From a virus, in the IMG/VR virus record IMGVR_UViG_3300020159_000496, positions 1 to 57,209 of that record: a DNA stretch of 57,209 nucleotides; one strand, 5' to 3'. The notes under the pieces were generated by a model, which saw only the letters and a program-made list of their open reading frames with translations, was not told the DNA's origin and did not search any database. The position numbers and the translations under genes are program-made. Of this stretch, positions 39,811 to 52,000 are shown piece after piece. The stretch's first letter is position 1. Each line of letters starts with the position of its first letter.

Positions 39811-42800
39811 TCATCCAAAAATTAATGCTGTAGTAATTGCTAGTCCCTCTGCTTCAGAAAGCGTAATCCCGCTTCCTGAACTACCTGCTGCCGATACCCA
39901 CTGCGTACCATCATAGACTTCAACACGACTATCTGTGGTGTTAAAACGCATCATGCCCGTTTCAACTAATGCTCCCCTTTGATCAACTCTACCTCTTGGA
40001 AGAACAAATCCGTTAGTACCAGCAATTTTAAAATATCCAGTACCTGTTTGATTAAACGAAGTAATAGTATCTGCTTGCGTGTTAGTAATTGTGTTATTTC
40101 GTAAAGCAAAAAACCCAATTACTGTGCTACCGGTACCATTAGGAGCTAGTATTAAATCTCCATCAACGTTGGTAGTAGAAACTGTATTACCCGTGATATT
40201 TATATTACCTATATCTAGGTTGCTAGTAGAAAAAGTAGTAGCAGTTAGACTGGCTTTGTTTAATCCATCGATGTAAAAACTAATAGTATTGTCGTTAGCA
40301 CCGGGTGTTGTTTCTGGTGTAATGTATGTATTTTCATCTAGATCGTAGACACCGTCTAACCTACGCCAGTTAGATCCATCAAATCCTTCATAGTAATTAC
40401 GGTCAGTGTTATATCTAACCTGTCCCGTTTGGCCAGTTGGTCTTTGACCATCTGTTCCTCTAGGTAATCGAACAGCCTGTGTGCCTTGAAAGTCAACAAT
40501 ACCAGTGCCGTTGGGAGCAATAATTAAATTTGTATCAGTTTGAGTAGTTATTTGATTCTGATTTATAATAATCGACTCAATTTCAACAGCGCCAACACCG
40601 TTGGCTCGCAATTCTAAGTTGCTGTTAGATACGTTAGTTGTAATTAAATTACCACTGATAGTAACTGAGCCTAGGGTAAGAGTTGGAGCAGTTATGGAAT
40701 TAGACGCAACAATATCTGTGGCTGTTACATCGCCAGTTACAGAAAGATTTTGAGCAATTCTAACGTCATTAAATGGAACACTGATAATTCCAGCACCAGT
40801 TGCTTGGAATGTTAAATCACTGCCTAGTGTTGTTGTGCTAATTACATTACCTTCTACTCGAATATTGCTAAATTGAGCAGTTCCGGTAATATCCATATTA
40901 CCTGTAAGATTAAACGCACCAGTTTGATTGACAGTGCCTGTGTGATTAGCTGTGCCAGTGTGTGTTAATGTTCCTGTAATCTGTGTATTATTAAGTTGTA
41001 CATCTGTGCTTACTACCAGTCCACCGTTGACAACTAAATCTGTGCCATCAATTATCACAGACCCAGCACCGTTAGCACGTAATTCTAAATCTGAATTAGA
41101 TAATGTTGTGGCAATTCTGTTACCACGAACAACAATATTACCTGTGTCAATTTCGTTTGATTGTAATGATCCAAACGTACCAATAATATTATTGGCATAC
41201 AGTGTTCCGTTGACAAATAAATCATTTTCAATAAGAACATCGTTTTCGGGAATGTAAACAATTCCTGACCCAGGTGCGTCTAGTACTAGATTATATCCGC
41301 TCTTTGACGAAATTTGGTTGCCATTAATCTGTATGTCAGCAATTTCTGAAAGGCCGCTAACGTCTAAGTTACCGTTAAGAATATAATTGCCAGTTTGTGT
41401 AGTGTTACCTGTGTGAACAGTATTTCCGTTTTGTGTTAGCGTACCTGTGATTGTGGTTGTTTGTAACTCGGTGTCGCCTTGAACTGTTAGATCATTTTCT
41501 ACAACAAAGTCTGCGGTAGGAATTAATACTCTACCAGTACCATTGGCACGTAATTCTAAATCCGAATTAGACAGCGTGGTAGTTACAAAATTATTCTGAA
41601 TACGGATATCGCTGGTTTGAACAATTTCAGTTTCTAATATAGTAAGAGATAAGTTTTCAACAGTCAATGAACCATTAACAGTTAAGTCTTGACCAACTAT
41701 TACATTGTTGCTAGGTATTGATACAATACCTGAACCGCTGGCAATAAGTTCTAAATTACTATTTGAATCTGTGGTAGAAAGTTGGTTACCGTCAATGCGG
41801 ATATTTTCAAACTGAGCAAAAGAGCTAACTGTGAGATTTCCAGTTAATATATAATCGCCAGTGTGTGCTACTGAACCAGTATGTGTAAGATCACCATTGT
41901 GAAGTATTGTTCCGTTGATTATGGTAGCTGCTAAGGTTGCTGTACCACTAACAAACATGTTTTCGTTGACTACTAAATCGCTGGTAATTTCAACATCACC
42001 AGTTCCGTCAGCTCTTAGTTCTAGGTCGCTGTTAGATAATGTTGTAGAAATAACATTGTTTTCAATTAAAATATTACCGTTAGTATAGCGATCTGCGGTA
42101 ACATCAGTAGTAACGTTTAAAGTATTGGCAGTCAGCGAACCAACAACATCTAAATTGCCAGTTACTTCTAAATCTGTTCCATCAACAACAATAATACCCG
42201 TACCATTGGCTCTTAACTCTAAGTCACTGTTGGACTCTGTGGTAGTAATAACATTGTTGTCAATTAAAATATTTTCAAATTGAGCAGCATTGTCTACAGA
42301 AAGGTTACCAGTGACTGTTAGATCGCCAGTTTGTGTATAGTTTCCTGTTTGAACAATGTTACCAACTACAGTTAATGTGCCTGTAACGTTGGTAGTTGAT
42401 AGATTTGTTGTTCCTATAACTTCTAGATCTTCATCAACTTGTAGGTCACTAGAAGAAATATAAATTTTTCCAGTGCCGTTTGATCTAATTTCAAGATCGG
42501 AATTAGATAACGTAGTAGCAACGGTATTTCCAGAAATTACAATGTTTTCATTTCTGATAGTCGTAGATGTTACAGTACCAGAATTAGTTATCGTTGTTCC
42601 AGTAATTAATCCATCAACTGTTAATGTTTGATTTATTTGTACATCGTTGCTAGGCACATAAATTCTTCCTGTGCCTGCTGCTTCTAGTTGAAGATCTTGA
42701 TTGCTGTTTTTTGTTCTAATATTATTTTGAACAATTTCAATATTTTCTAAATCTAACGAAGCTGAATAAAAAGATCCACTAACACTTAGGTCACCTGTTT

Positions 42801-45800
42801 GTATAACATTACCAACAATATCTGCGTTGCCTGTAAGAGTTAACAAGCCAGTTACATTAGTAGTTTGTAAATTTGTAGTACCTAATACAGTAAAAGTTTC
42901 GTTAACTTGTAAATCGTTGTCAGGAATTAATACACGGCCAGTGCCCGCTGCTGATAATTCTAGATCGCTGTTAGAATCTAATGTGCTGATTTTGTTATCA
43001 AAAATCTCAATGTTATCAGCTGTTAAGCGATTGACAAATATTTGTCTCCAACGTTCTACAGTTGTACCTAAGTTGTAGGTATCTGTTACTTTAGGAATGA
43101 TATCACTGTCAATGCGAGCTTCAATATTAACAGAGTCTGTGGTTTGGTCACCAATTGTGATATTACCACCAATTGTTACATTGCCAGTAACATCTAAGTC
43201 GCCGGTGATATTAACATTGTTTAAGAAATTAACCTCGCCAGTGAATGAATCAATATTCATTACTTGGGTTAGTGTTTCTATAGTATTGTTTGATATGCTG
43301 AAATCGCCGGTTTCAATTTTTGTAGCATCGATGTAGGTTTGATTTACACCGTCGTTGAACAACAAACTTCCAGTTACTGCTACGTTAGAATTGCTGAAAA
43401 CAACTTCACCAGTATCTTGATTAATGTAGAATTGATCACCTACACGGAAATCGCCTTTGTGATCAACTGATGTGTAATAAATTTTAGCACGATTTAATTC
43501 AACAACTTCGTTGGCCTGAATAACTGTAGTAGGATCGTTTGTAGATTGACCTCCGTTACCGATGTAGGCTAAATTTTGACCTATTAGGTAGGCAACAACA
43601 CCATCGCCGTCTCCGTAAATTCCGTAGTTACCGTATACGCAGGCAGATCCAATACTTCTTACTTCCGCACCAAAGTCTGAGTAATCAGCAAAATTAATAA
43701 CAGAAGCAGCTCCACCTGTAGTTGTATTTCTAATGTCTTGTGTGGTATTACCGTCATCAACAATAATAGTTGAATTATTTGTACCATTAAAATGCAATAG
43801 TAATACTGTGGCTAGGTCGCTAGTGAATGCGCTAGTTGGTGCTGTGAATGTTGTTGTATAACGTGCTACACCTTTGCTAATTTTAAAATCGTCAATATGT
43901 CCAGTGAAGGAAGTGAGACCAACAAACGACGCACCTAATACTAAAGGTTTTGTAGTTCCGTAATCAGTAGCGTCAGCATAAGTATTAGTCGACACGACCC
44001 CATTAATAAAAAATCTAGTAACACCGCTAGCACGGGAGATAGCAAGATGATTCCAAGTATTAAGAGTATGATTATTGCTAGATGTTAATACAAATGCCCC
44101 ATTTACAAATAATCTTAAATTTCCTCCACTGTTGGACTGAACCATGATCGAATTTTGATTCGATGTTGTTCTGGTATCAACTAATATTTGTGAAAGTGAG
44201 GCTGTTTTATAGAACCACCCTTCTATAGTAAAGTCTCCAGTACCAAATCCAAAATCTGGTTGGCTAGAATAGGTGATAAAATCGCCAGTACCGTCTAATA
44301 CTAAACTTGCTGTGCCAAATTTCTTTATTGCGGTTGATAGTTTTGCGTTGCCGCCGATTGACGCTGTTTTGCCAACTCGGTCGTCAAGTGTTTCAAATCC
44401 AATAACTTTACCGTCTATGTTAAAAAAATCACCGTCGATGCTGTCAATAGTCCCTGAAGCAAGGACTGTAGTGCCGTCAGTATCGTAGTAAGACAGAGTG
44501 TCTCCTACATTCCATGATCCTGTTCTACTAGTTAACTTTATTCGTGTTTTACCATCACCGGCAAATCCGGCTGATCCGCTGTACAAATACATGCCCTTGT
44601 CAGCAAAATATGTAAACGAATTTAACCACTCAACTCTAGCACCGTTTGTGGCATTTAAAGTTTCTGCTGCTGGAGTAATGAATGTCACCGAATGGAATAA
44701 CATCGCAGCTTCATTACTGCTTGGATCTGCTAGACTACCGTCAACAAAGGCTCCGTGACCAGCATCGCCGGCTAGATAACCTAGCGGATCATTTGGCGGA
44801 TTAGTGCCCAGTCTAACTGTACTGCCTTTGGTTAATACTGAAATATTTCGAACATACGGACTTCTTGAAGTTACAATAAATCCTGGTTTAAACACAAACG
44901 CATGACCAGTATCGTTTATTGCATTGTATTCAAAATCTGCTACAGTTAAATCTTCAACTGTAGTTTCGCCGTTTAGTTGGAAACAGTCTAAAGATCTTGT
45001 ACCGGCAGTGGGTTTGATTGTAACAGATCGAATGCCAGTGCCCTTAACTGTTACGCCAACAGGAACTTCTAACGGAAATATTTCTTCGTAGACACCAGGA
45101 TATAGATAAACAGTTGTGCCAGCAGTTGCGATGCTCAATGCGTACTTTAATGTTCTTAATGAATCATTAGGATGCTCGCCTTGATGTGTATCACTGCCGT
45201 TTACCGCAGATACATGAAGCATGTTTCCCGGTAGTGCTGATATGTTTACTCCGTCAATGATTAAATTTTGAGAAGTAATTATGTCAGCGTATAAATTTCT
45301 AGTCCAAACGTCATTCCAGCGTTTGCCACCTAAACTAGGATCTGAACCAATTTGATATGTTTCGTTAGCGTCAGGAATAAGATTGCTAGCAATTTCAGCG
45401 TTGACTGTGATTGTATCAGTATTAGCGTCACCTAATGTGATGTTGCCGTCGGCAGTAATTGCTCCGTCGACTTGTAGACTTCCTGTGACCTGCACAGCAG
45501 ATTGAATATCTACGATACCAGTACCGCTAGGGCGAATTTCTAAATTAGCATTTGACTCGTTGGTTGCTATGATATTATTGAATATATCAATAGAATCTAT
45601 AGAAAATTTGCTAGTTCTTAGAGCAGAGCCTTCTGGGAGATTAAAAGTTAAATCGCCGTCGTAGGTAATTGTATTTGGTGAAAAAGTAAAGTCGCCTAGT
45701 TGTGCTGTAGTACCAGTGACTTCTAAATTTGTTGTTCTAAGGGTGCCGTTTACTTGGAGTTCGTGACTAGGAGTAGCAGTTTTAATGCCGATTCGCCTGT

Positions 45801-45906
45801 TGTTAACATCCAGATACAGTAGGTCGGTCTCAAAGGCTAGATCCACACCTTGGCGTAGAAGGTTAGCCTTTAAGAGCGGACCGCTAATTCGACCAAGCTG
45901 GCTCAT
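39811..45906 (-). CDS. Giant tail-fibre protein (2031 aa) with beta-helix, LamG domain and 14 shaft repeats
   Basis: MSQLGRISGPLLKANLLRQG start shared with the next giant fibre; early IGIKTATPSHELQVNG element. About 228-470: beta-helix-like (YLYPGVYEEIFPLEVPVGV). About 520-715: a laminin-G/concanavalin-like domain (KFGTASLVLDGTGDF, FTIEGWFYKT, WNHLAISRASGVTRFFING, GHIDDFKISKGVARYTTTF), a likely glycan-binding insert absent from the paralogue. The rest has 14 copies of a shaft unit with [IV]xTTxSNSDLELRANGTGxV, between which run hexapeptides TG-x4. Also the shared DHKGDFRVGDQFYINQDTG block near 810. AAGGAGAG precedes the ATG; a structured 95-nt leader follows the late promoter. Confidence 0.87.
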   Translation of the reverse strand: MSQLGRISGPLLKANLLRQGVDLAFETDLLYLDVNNRRIGIKTATPSHELQVNGTLRTTNLEVTGTTAQLGDFTFSPNTITYDGDLTFNLPEGSALRTSKFSIDSIDIFNNIIATNESNANLEIRPSGTGIVDIQSAVQVTGSLQVDGAITADGNITLGDANTDTITVNAEIASNLIPDANETYQIGSDPSLGGKRWNDVWTRNLYADIITSQNLIIDGVNISALPGNMLHVSAVNGSDTHQGEHPNDSLRTLKYALSIATAGTTVYLYPGVYEEIFPLEVPVGVTVKGTGIRSVTIKPTAGTRSLDCFQLNGETTVEDLTVADFEYNAINDTGHAFVFKPGFIVTSRSPYVRNISVLTKGSTVRLGTNPPNDPLGYLAGDAGHGAFVDGSLADPSSNEAAMLFHSVTFITPAAETLNATNGARVEWLNSFTYFADKGMYLYSGSAGFAGDGKTRIKLTSRTGSWNVGDTLSYYDTDGTTVLASGTIDSIDGDFFNIDGKVIGFETLDDRVGKTASIGGNAKLSTAIKKFGTASLVLDGTGDFITYSSQPDFGFGTGDFTIEGWFYKTASLSQILVDTRTTSNQNSIMVQSNSGGNLRLFVNGAFVLTSSNNHTLNTWNHLAISRASGVTRFFINGVVSTNTYADATDYGTTKPLVLGASFVGLTSFTGHIDDFKISKGVARYTTTFTAPTSAFTSDLATVLLLHFNGTNNSTIIVDDGNTTQDIRNTTTGGAASVINFADYSDFGAEVRSIGSACVYGNYGIYGDGDGVVAYLIGQNLAYIGNGGQSTNDPTTVIQANEVVELNRAKIYYTSVDHKGDFRVGDQFYINQDTGEVVFSNSNVAVTGSLLFNDGVNQTYIDATKIETGDFSISNNTIETLTQVMNIDSFTGEVNFLNNVNITGDLDVTGNVTIGGNITIGDQTTDSVNIEARIDSDIIPKVTDTYNLGTTVERWRQIFVNRLTADNIEIFDNKISTLDSNSDLELSAAGTGRVLIPDNDLQVNETFTVLGTTNLQTTNVTGLLTLTGNADIVGNVIQTGDLSVSGSFYSASLDLENIEIVQNNIRTKNSNQDLQLEAAGTGRIYVPSNDVQINQTLTVDGLITGTTITNSGTVTSTTIRNENIVISGNTVATTLSNSDLEIRSNGTGKIYISSSDLQVDEDLEVIGTTNLSTTNVTGTLTVVGNIVQTGNYTQTGDLTVTGNLSVDNAAQFENILIDNNVITTTESNSDLELRANGTGIIVVDGTDLEVTGNLDVVGSLTANTLNVTTDVTADRYTNGNILIENNVISTTLSNSDLELRADGTGDVEITSDLVVNENMFVSGTATLAATIINGTILHNGDLTHTGSVAHTGDYILTGNLTVSSFAQFENIRIDGNQLSTTDSNSNLELIASGSGIVSIPSNNVIVGQDLTVNGSLTVENLSLTILETEIVQTSDIRIQNNFVTTTLSNSDLELRANGTGRVLIPTADFVVENDLTVQGDTELQTTTITGTLTQNGNTVHTGNTTQTGNYILNGNLDVSGLSEIADIQINGNQISSKSGYNLVLDAPGSGIVYIPENDVLIENDLFVNGTLYANNIIGTFGSLQSNEIDTGNIVVRGNRIATTLSNSDLELRANGAGSVIIDGTDLVVNGGLVVSTDVQLNNTQITGTLTHTGTANHTGTVNQTGAFNLTGNMDITGTAQFSNIRVEGNVISTTTLGSDLTFQATGAGIISVPFNDVRIAQNLSVTGDVTATDIVASNSITAPTLTLGSVTISGNLITTNVSNSNLELRANGVGAVEIESIIINQNQITTQTDTNLIIAPNGTGIVDFQGTQAVRLPRGTDGQRPTGQTGQVRYNTDRNYYEGFDGSNWRRLDGVYDLDENTYITPETTPGANDNTISFYIDGLNKASLTATTFSTSNLDIGNINITGNTVSTTNVDGDLILAPNGTGSTVIGFFALRNNTITNTQADTITSFNQTGTGYFKIAGTNGFVLPRGRVDQRGALVETGMMRFNTTDSRVEVYDGTQWVSAAGSSGSGITLSEAEGLAITTALIFG

Positions 45907-45950
45907 TCGCTCTCCTTATACCCCGTGTTTCACGGTTAACCACCTTACAT

Positions 45951-45961
45951 TGCGGGTTTAC
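45951..45961 (-). promoter_or_regulatory. Leader element GTAAACCCGCA, copy 1
   Basis: Minus strand GTAAACCCGCA in the leader of the 2031-residue fibre. It sits in a small predicted stem (TGTGG with CCGCA). The leader also holds GTATAG/CTATAC and CCGTG-AAA-CACGG hairpins. The same 11 bases occur at 55835-55845. Confidence 0.4.
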
Positions 45962-46001
45962 CACAGTTTAATATCGTATAGATTTGGTCAACCTATACAG
46001 T

Positions 46002-46014
46002 AATAGTATTTATC
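46002..46014 (-). promoter_or_regulatory. Near-perfect T4 late promoter GATAAATACTATT
   Basis: Twelve of thirteen bases equal TATAAATACTATT, the extended T4 late consensus. Predicted start 46001, giving a 95-nt leader to the 2031-residue fibre. It lies in the 119-base gap after the 2189-residue fibre. Confidence 0.85.
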
Positions 46015-46025
46015 GTTTGGGTAGA

Positions 46026-49000
46026 TTAACCTAGAAGGATGGCAAAGATCTCGTTGAGCTCTTGTATTTCTGTTAGTGTGGCGTTACTGGAAGTCCCGGC
46101 TAGGGTTGAATATGCTATGCCGTTGAATACTTCTGGAGCACTAAGATCAGTGTTAAATCTGAGGTCTCCAACTTCCGGAGCTAGCGGCCGAGCATCATTA
46201 TCTCCTGTAGGAAGAACTAGGGCTGTTAAACTGTTAAATTTAACATATCCAGCTGCGGTATTTTGAATAATCATGTTTGCGCTAGGGCTAGTGTTTGTTA
46301 AAGTAGTTCCTGTAAACAGAATATCACCCATAACAACATTTAGGGTATCTGGTATGAATTTTGAAATTGTGTTCGAAGTATGCAGGTATAGATCAGTTGA
46401 CGATGCTCTTTGATAAATGCCTTCAGTGTATGATAAAGAACTAGGATAGTCAATGACAAAAGTCATTGTTGTAACATCCCAAGCTGTGCCTAGAGTATAG
46501 TTTCTTATAAATGTGTTTGATCCGTTACTTATAATAGCCCAAAATGCTGTTCCGTCATCGTTAAACGCTTGTCCTTTAGCATAATATCCTGTAGGAAGTG
46601 AGAAAGTATATGTGGTTGGCCCAGTCATGCCAACTATTGTCCAAGCTGTCGCACAGGTGTATACCTGAAATGATACTTGACTTACCGCAGTGTTCCGATT
46701 TATTTCATAAAATTTTGTTCCGTCAGCATTGAACCAAGGTTGAGATAACGCAATTATTCCGATATTTACTTTATTGATATGGCTAGCCGTTGTTATATCC
46801 CAAGGGGTTGATAAACTATATTCAAAAACAAAAACATTAAAATTAAGAAATCCGCCACCATTGCCCATAACCCAAAATTTTGTGCCATCGTATTTAAAAT
46901 AGGGCCCTATATTGTTTAACGTTCCCATACCGCCAGCGGTTATAGCATTTAGATCTTGAATTGAAAAGGTTGTATGATCTCCAATTGACGAAATATCCCA
47001 TGGTGTTGATAAGGGATAAGAAACCACATTGCGACTGTTATAAGAAAATGCCACAGTTCCGTCAGGTTTAAAAAATATTCCTCTTAGAGTTCTTGCGGTA
47101 GCCGGAGCACTTAACATTTGTCCGGACGAGTCTATACTGTAGACTATATCCCCATTAATGCCGCCCGGTGTTAAATTTATGTCACTGTTGCTGATGCTAG
47201 AAATAGTGTTTCCGCTAAACAACAATGAGCCTGCTAGCAACGATTGAAGATTTACTCCAGTGCTGTCAACGGTCATTCTAGATGTATTGTTTACTGTAAA
47301 ATCTAATACATTGGTATCTAATGCCCTAACCGAAGTAGCACGATTTCTAGAGAATATGCCACCATATGTTATTGGACCAGTATTTGTCCAACCTTCAAAT
47401 CTATTAATAGAAGTGTTAAATCTTAGCTCACCTGTTGACCCTGTTGACTTGTCTGCTGTAGTTCCTGTAGGTAATTTAACAGCGTTGGTCTTATCAAAAT
47501 CAACAAATCGTCCTGTATATGGAAGTATTGTTAAATTAGCGTTAGTATCAACTGTAGATAAAATATTGTTGTTGATTTGTGTACGCTCTATTCGAACGCC
47601 GCCTGTGCCCGGACCAACTAGATTTAAACTGCTGTTAGAAAGGGTTGTTTCGATAAAGTTATCTTTGATTCGAATATCGCCATCAAATAACTGATCTGTT
47701 AAGATTGTGGTTCCTGTAATGTTTCTAACAGTAGTAGTATTAGACACCAATAAATTTTGACCAAATAATACTCCGTCATTTAACACTATTTGGCCGCCTG
47801 CTGATCTTAGATCAATGTCGCTGTTTGATTGAGTTGTGGCAATTCTAAAATCAATAAAGGCATAGTCTTCAAATCCCACTTGACCTGATGATATTAAATT
47901 ACCAGTGAGATTGTATTCACCTGAAATATTACTAGTACCAATATGCTGTTTTGTACCAGTTAATCCTAGGGTTCCTGTAACAGTGGTATTAGTAAATGTT
48001 GAATTGCCGGTTAGGCTAAATGTCCCAGTATTGATTTCTAACGTTGGTTCTACAACAACTCTGCCAGTGCCGTGGGCCGCTAGTTCAATATCAACATTTG
48101 ATACTGTGGCTTCAATAAAGTTATTTTGAAATCTAAGCTGATCAGTTTCGTAGATATCGCTGGACACGTCATTGGGGAATGTGATATTTTGAACAGCAAT
48201 ATACGCATCGTTGACTGTGAGGTCGTTTTCTATTACCACGTTTGCGTTGGGGATCACAATATTTCCAACTCCGCCCGATGCCAGCAATTCTAAATCTGAA
48301 TCTGAGTCAGTGGTAGTAATAGTATTGCCGCTGATTGTAACATCACCGTTGGTAAATGTATCAAGTAAAACATCACCGATAACAGATAAGTTTCCAGTTT
48401 GATTAACTGTGCCTGTTTGATTTAGTTGTCCAATTAGGCCTAGATTTGATACAGATGTATCTAGTAATGTAGTATTGCCGTTAATATTAACATCGTTGGT
48501 TATTTCAACATTGTTAGCAGTTCTTACAACTCCAATACCGTTGGCACGCAATTCTAAATCTGCGTTTGATATTGTAGTAGTTATGAAATTTTCTTGTACC
48601 AGTACACTATCGACAAAAATTGATAACCCTTGAACCTGTGTATTAACTGTTAAATCATCAGAGTATAAATCACCTTGAATTGTTAGACCGTTGTTAATTA
48701 GTAAATTACTGTTGATGTTTACTGTCTTAGATATAGGTGCTGCTAATTCAATGTTGGCATTTGACGACAGTGTATTGTCATCAATTCTTAAATTTTGATA
48801 CTGAGCATAACTGCCAACAGATAACGATTGAGATATCTCTGTTGTACCGTTAACTATACTGTTGCCGTTAAAAACTCTATTCCCGGTATGATTGACGGTA
48901 CTTATGTTATAAAGTCCGCCAAATGTTGATGTGCCTAATACATCAATATCAAAATTTATGTTAACATCGGAGTTAGGAATGTTTACAATTCCTTGCGGAT

Positions 49001-52000
49001 CTAAAATTAAGTTTTCATTTAGATTGTTAGATTCTATTACTCCGCTAGTTACTGTCACTCCGGATAATATTAATTGTGCCGAAGTTATTTGATATTCAAT
49101 ATTTGCTAGATTAACCGCAGCAGTATTTTGTACTAAAGTGTTGTAGTCAACATTTACAGTATTATCAAATACAACATTGCCAGTTCCGCCTGCTTGAAGC
49201 AACAAGGCATTGTTACCGAGTGTTGTAGTAACGACATTTCCTAGAATAGCAATGTCGTTAAGTGCGAGATAATTAACTCGCAAATCATTAGATATTGCTA
49301 GGTCACCAGTTAGTTGAGAATTTCCAGTTAATTCTACTGATCCCAATATTGCTGTAGATTCTAGTGATGTTGATCGAAGTGTTGAAATTCCGTTTACAGT
49401 TAGATCTTGATCAACTAACATTTCATCTGAAATAACTTTGCCAGACGCAGCAGCATTAACAATTAAATCTGGGGTAGGCGTTGTAATAACATTGCCTTGA
49501 ATTAATACGCCGGCATTGAATATGTCAGATATAATGTCATCTACTTGAATATTTGATGATTGAATTGTATTATAAATTAAATCTTGATCAAGTTGAACAT
49601 CGTTAATTGGTATGTATATATTGCCGGTACCGTTGGCAAGCAAGTCTAAATTAGAATTTGAAGTGACTGTAGATATTACATTACTGTCAACAGATATATC
49701 TCCAAAACTTAAACTAGGAATCGCCAACGATAAATTGTTTGATAACTGATAGTTTCCAGTTACATCGATATTTCCTAATATATTTTGATCGCCGGTTTGA
49801 TTAAAATTGCCTACAATCGTTGTATTTTTTAAGTTTAATACGTTGTTAGCAGTGTATCCCGTGTTAACTTGTAAATTTTCAAATACCACTTTACCTGTGC
49901 CAGCAGCATATAATTCTAAATCGCTGTTAGACGATGTGGTGTATAATTTGTTATCGTTAATGACAATGTCACTGATGTTGGCCTGGCCCAACCAAACAGA
50001 TTTCCATGTTAGTGTAGGAATTCCTAGTCTAGATGTATCAGAAATTTTAGGAATGATATCACTGTCTATTTCGCTGGCAAATGTTACAACATCTATAGCA
50101 CCAAGATTACCAATGTTGATTGTGCCGTCTATTGATAGGTTGCCTGTTAACTCTAAATTACCCGCAATATTACTAGTTTGTAACGTTTGAGGAGTCACTG
50201 CTGACTTGATGTTTAGGTCGCCAGTTGTTGTTGATATTAAATTATCGCGAAAGACTACTTTGCCAGTTTCAATTTTTTCAGCATTTAAAACTGTAATATC
50301 AGCACCGGTAGAAAAAACTATTTCATTTATTCCACTTACGCTTTGGCCAATGCCGTTAAATGTAACTAGCCCGGTATCTTGGTCTACAAAAAATGCCTCA
50401 CCTACTCTAAAGTTTCCTGATTGATCATCACTTTGCCAATATATTCTAGCAGCATTAACTGTAACTGTTTCGTTTTCTTGATTAACTAAAGTTGGATCAT
50501 TTGATGCTGTTGTGCCCAAGCCGATGTAGGCAAAGTTGTGATTGATCAAATACATCAACACGTCACTACCATCGCCTTCAGCACCAACCTGTCCGTATAC
50601 GTTAGCTGATCCAATGCTACGGAGTTCTGCTCCGTAGAGTATAGATGATCCGTCTGGACTTAATCTACCCGATTCTCCGTTTGTAGCATATAATCCTTTT
50701 GACGCAAAGTATGTAAACGAATTTAACCATTCTACTCGAACTCCGTTGGTCATATACAAACCAATAGAATTTGGCACAATAAAAGTCACTGAATGGAACA
50801 GCATACTTGCTGTGATTGATCCAGATGTTCCGCCACCTCCTGGAGGACCGCCACCTTCACCGCCAATGAAGAAGGGACTAATAGTGGGGTTAGTTGCATC
50901 GCCGTCAACTAACGCTCCTCGACCCGCTGGCATGGCAGCTGAGCCGGTCGGTGACGAAAAGATTGGGATTCCTGAAGAGGCCACTAATGAAGTAGTAACA
51001 TATATTCTCCATTGGTCTGTATTAATTGGGTCTTCAATTACATAATCAATAACATAAACAACTCCTGCGATATTGATGCTCCAGCCTGCTCCCACTACTG
51101 TAGCAAACCATGGTGGCAATCCAGTCTTAAAATATGCTACCCATGGCTCTCCGATTGAACTGCCAGTAGTGTCAAAGTTGTCGTTTGCAATAATAAATGT
51201 TGTTTCAACATCTGGATAAAAGCTAATGGGTTTAAGCTGACCAGCTATATTAAAAGTTGTATCAACAGTCATACGCCATGTGTTTGTGTTTGCTGGTTCT
51301 GTCTCAATCGATACAACTGTGTAGAATAAAGGAGGATTAGGATATCGATCAATAACTGCGGTTTGACCTACTAACGAATCTACAAGAGCTTGGCTATAAA
51401 ATGATTTATCTAACGTCACACTATCGCTTGTATAGCTAAAAAGAGTAGGGCCAGGGCCGGGAGTTATTTGCCCGGGAGTTAGTGTTCCAATAACTTCTTT
51501 GGTTATTACTGATACATTTTGAATGTAAGGAGATCTGTCTGATGCGTTATAACCTGGAGCAAATCTAAAAGCATAGCCTTCATTTACTGTTGAGTCATAA
51601 AAGAAATCCCTAACAGTTAAGTTTGAAACAGTTGTGCCAGCGTTTAATAAAAAACAGTCTTTAAATTCACTACTTGAATCAGGTTCAATAGTAACTGCTC
51701 GAATGCCCTTCCCAATTACAGATACTCCTGCGGGTACTACTAATGGAAATTCTTCTTGGTATACACCCGGATAAATGTTAACCGTGTCACCAGCAGTGGC
51801 AAAACTAAGAGCGTGTTTGATTGTTCTAAATCCGCTGAGCTGATGTGTGCCATCATTCCATATTCCACTATCGACGCCTAATGTACTAACATAGTATGAG
51901 TTGCCTGGTCTAAGAGCAGCGTTTTCGTTTATATTAGCGATTCCAGATAGATCTTCAGTTACTAGAAATTCACCATTAACAAATTGACTGTGTAATTCGT

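Noticed and set aside
31952-45906. Regularly spaced DNA repeats resembling a repeat array
   Set aside because: Repeats are in frame, imperfect and encode protein modules of the fibres; no short identical repeats with unique spacers, so not a CRISPR array.
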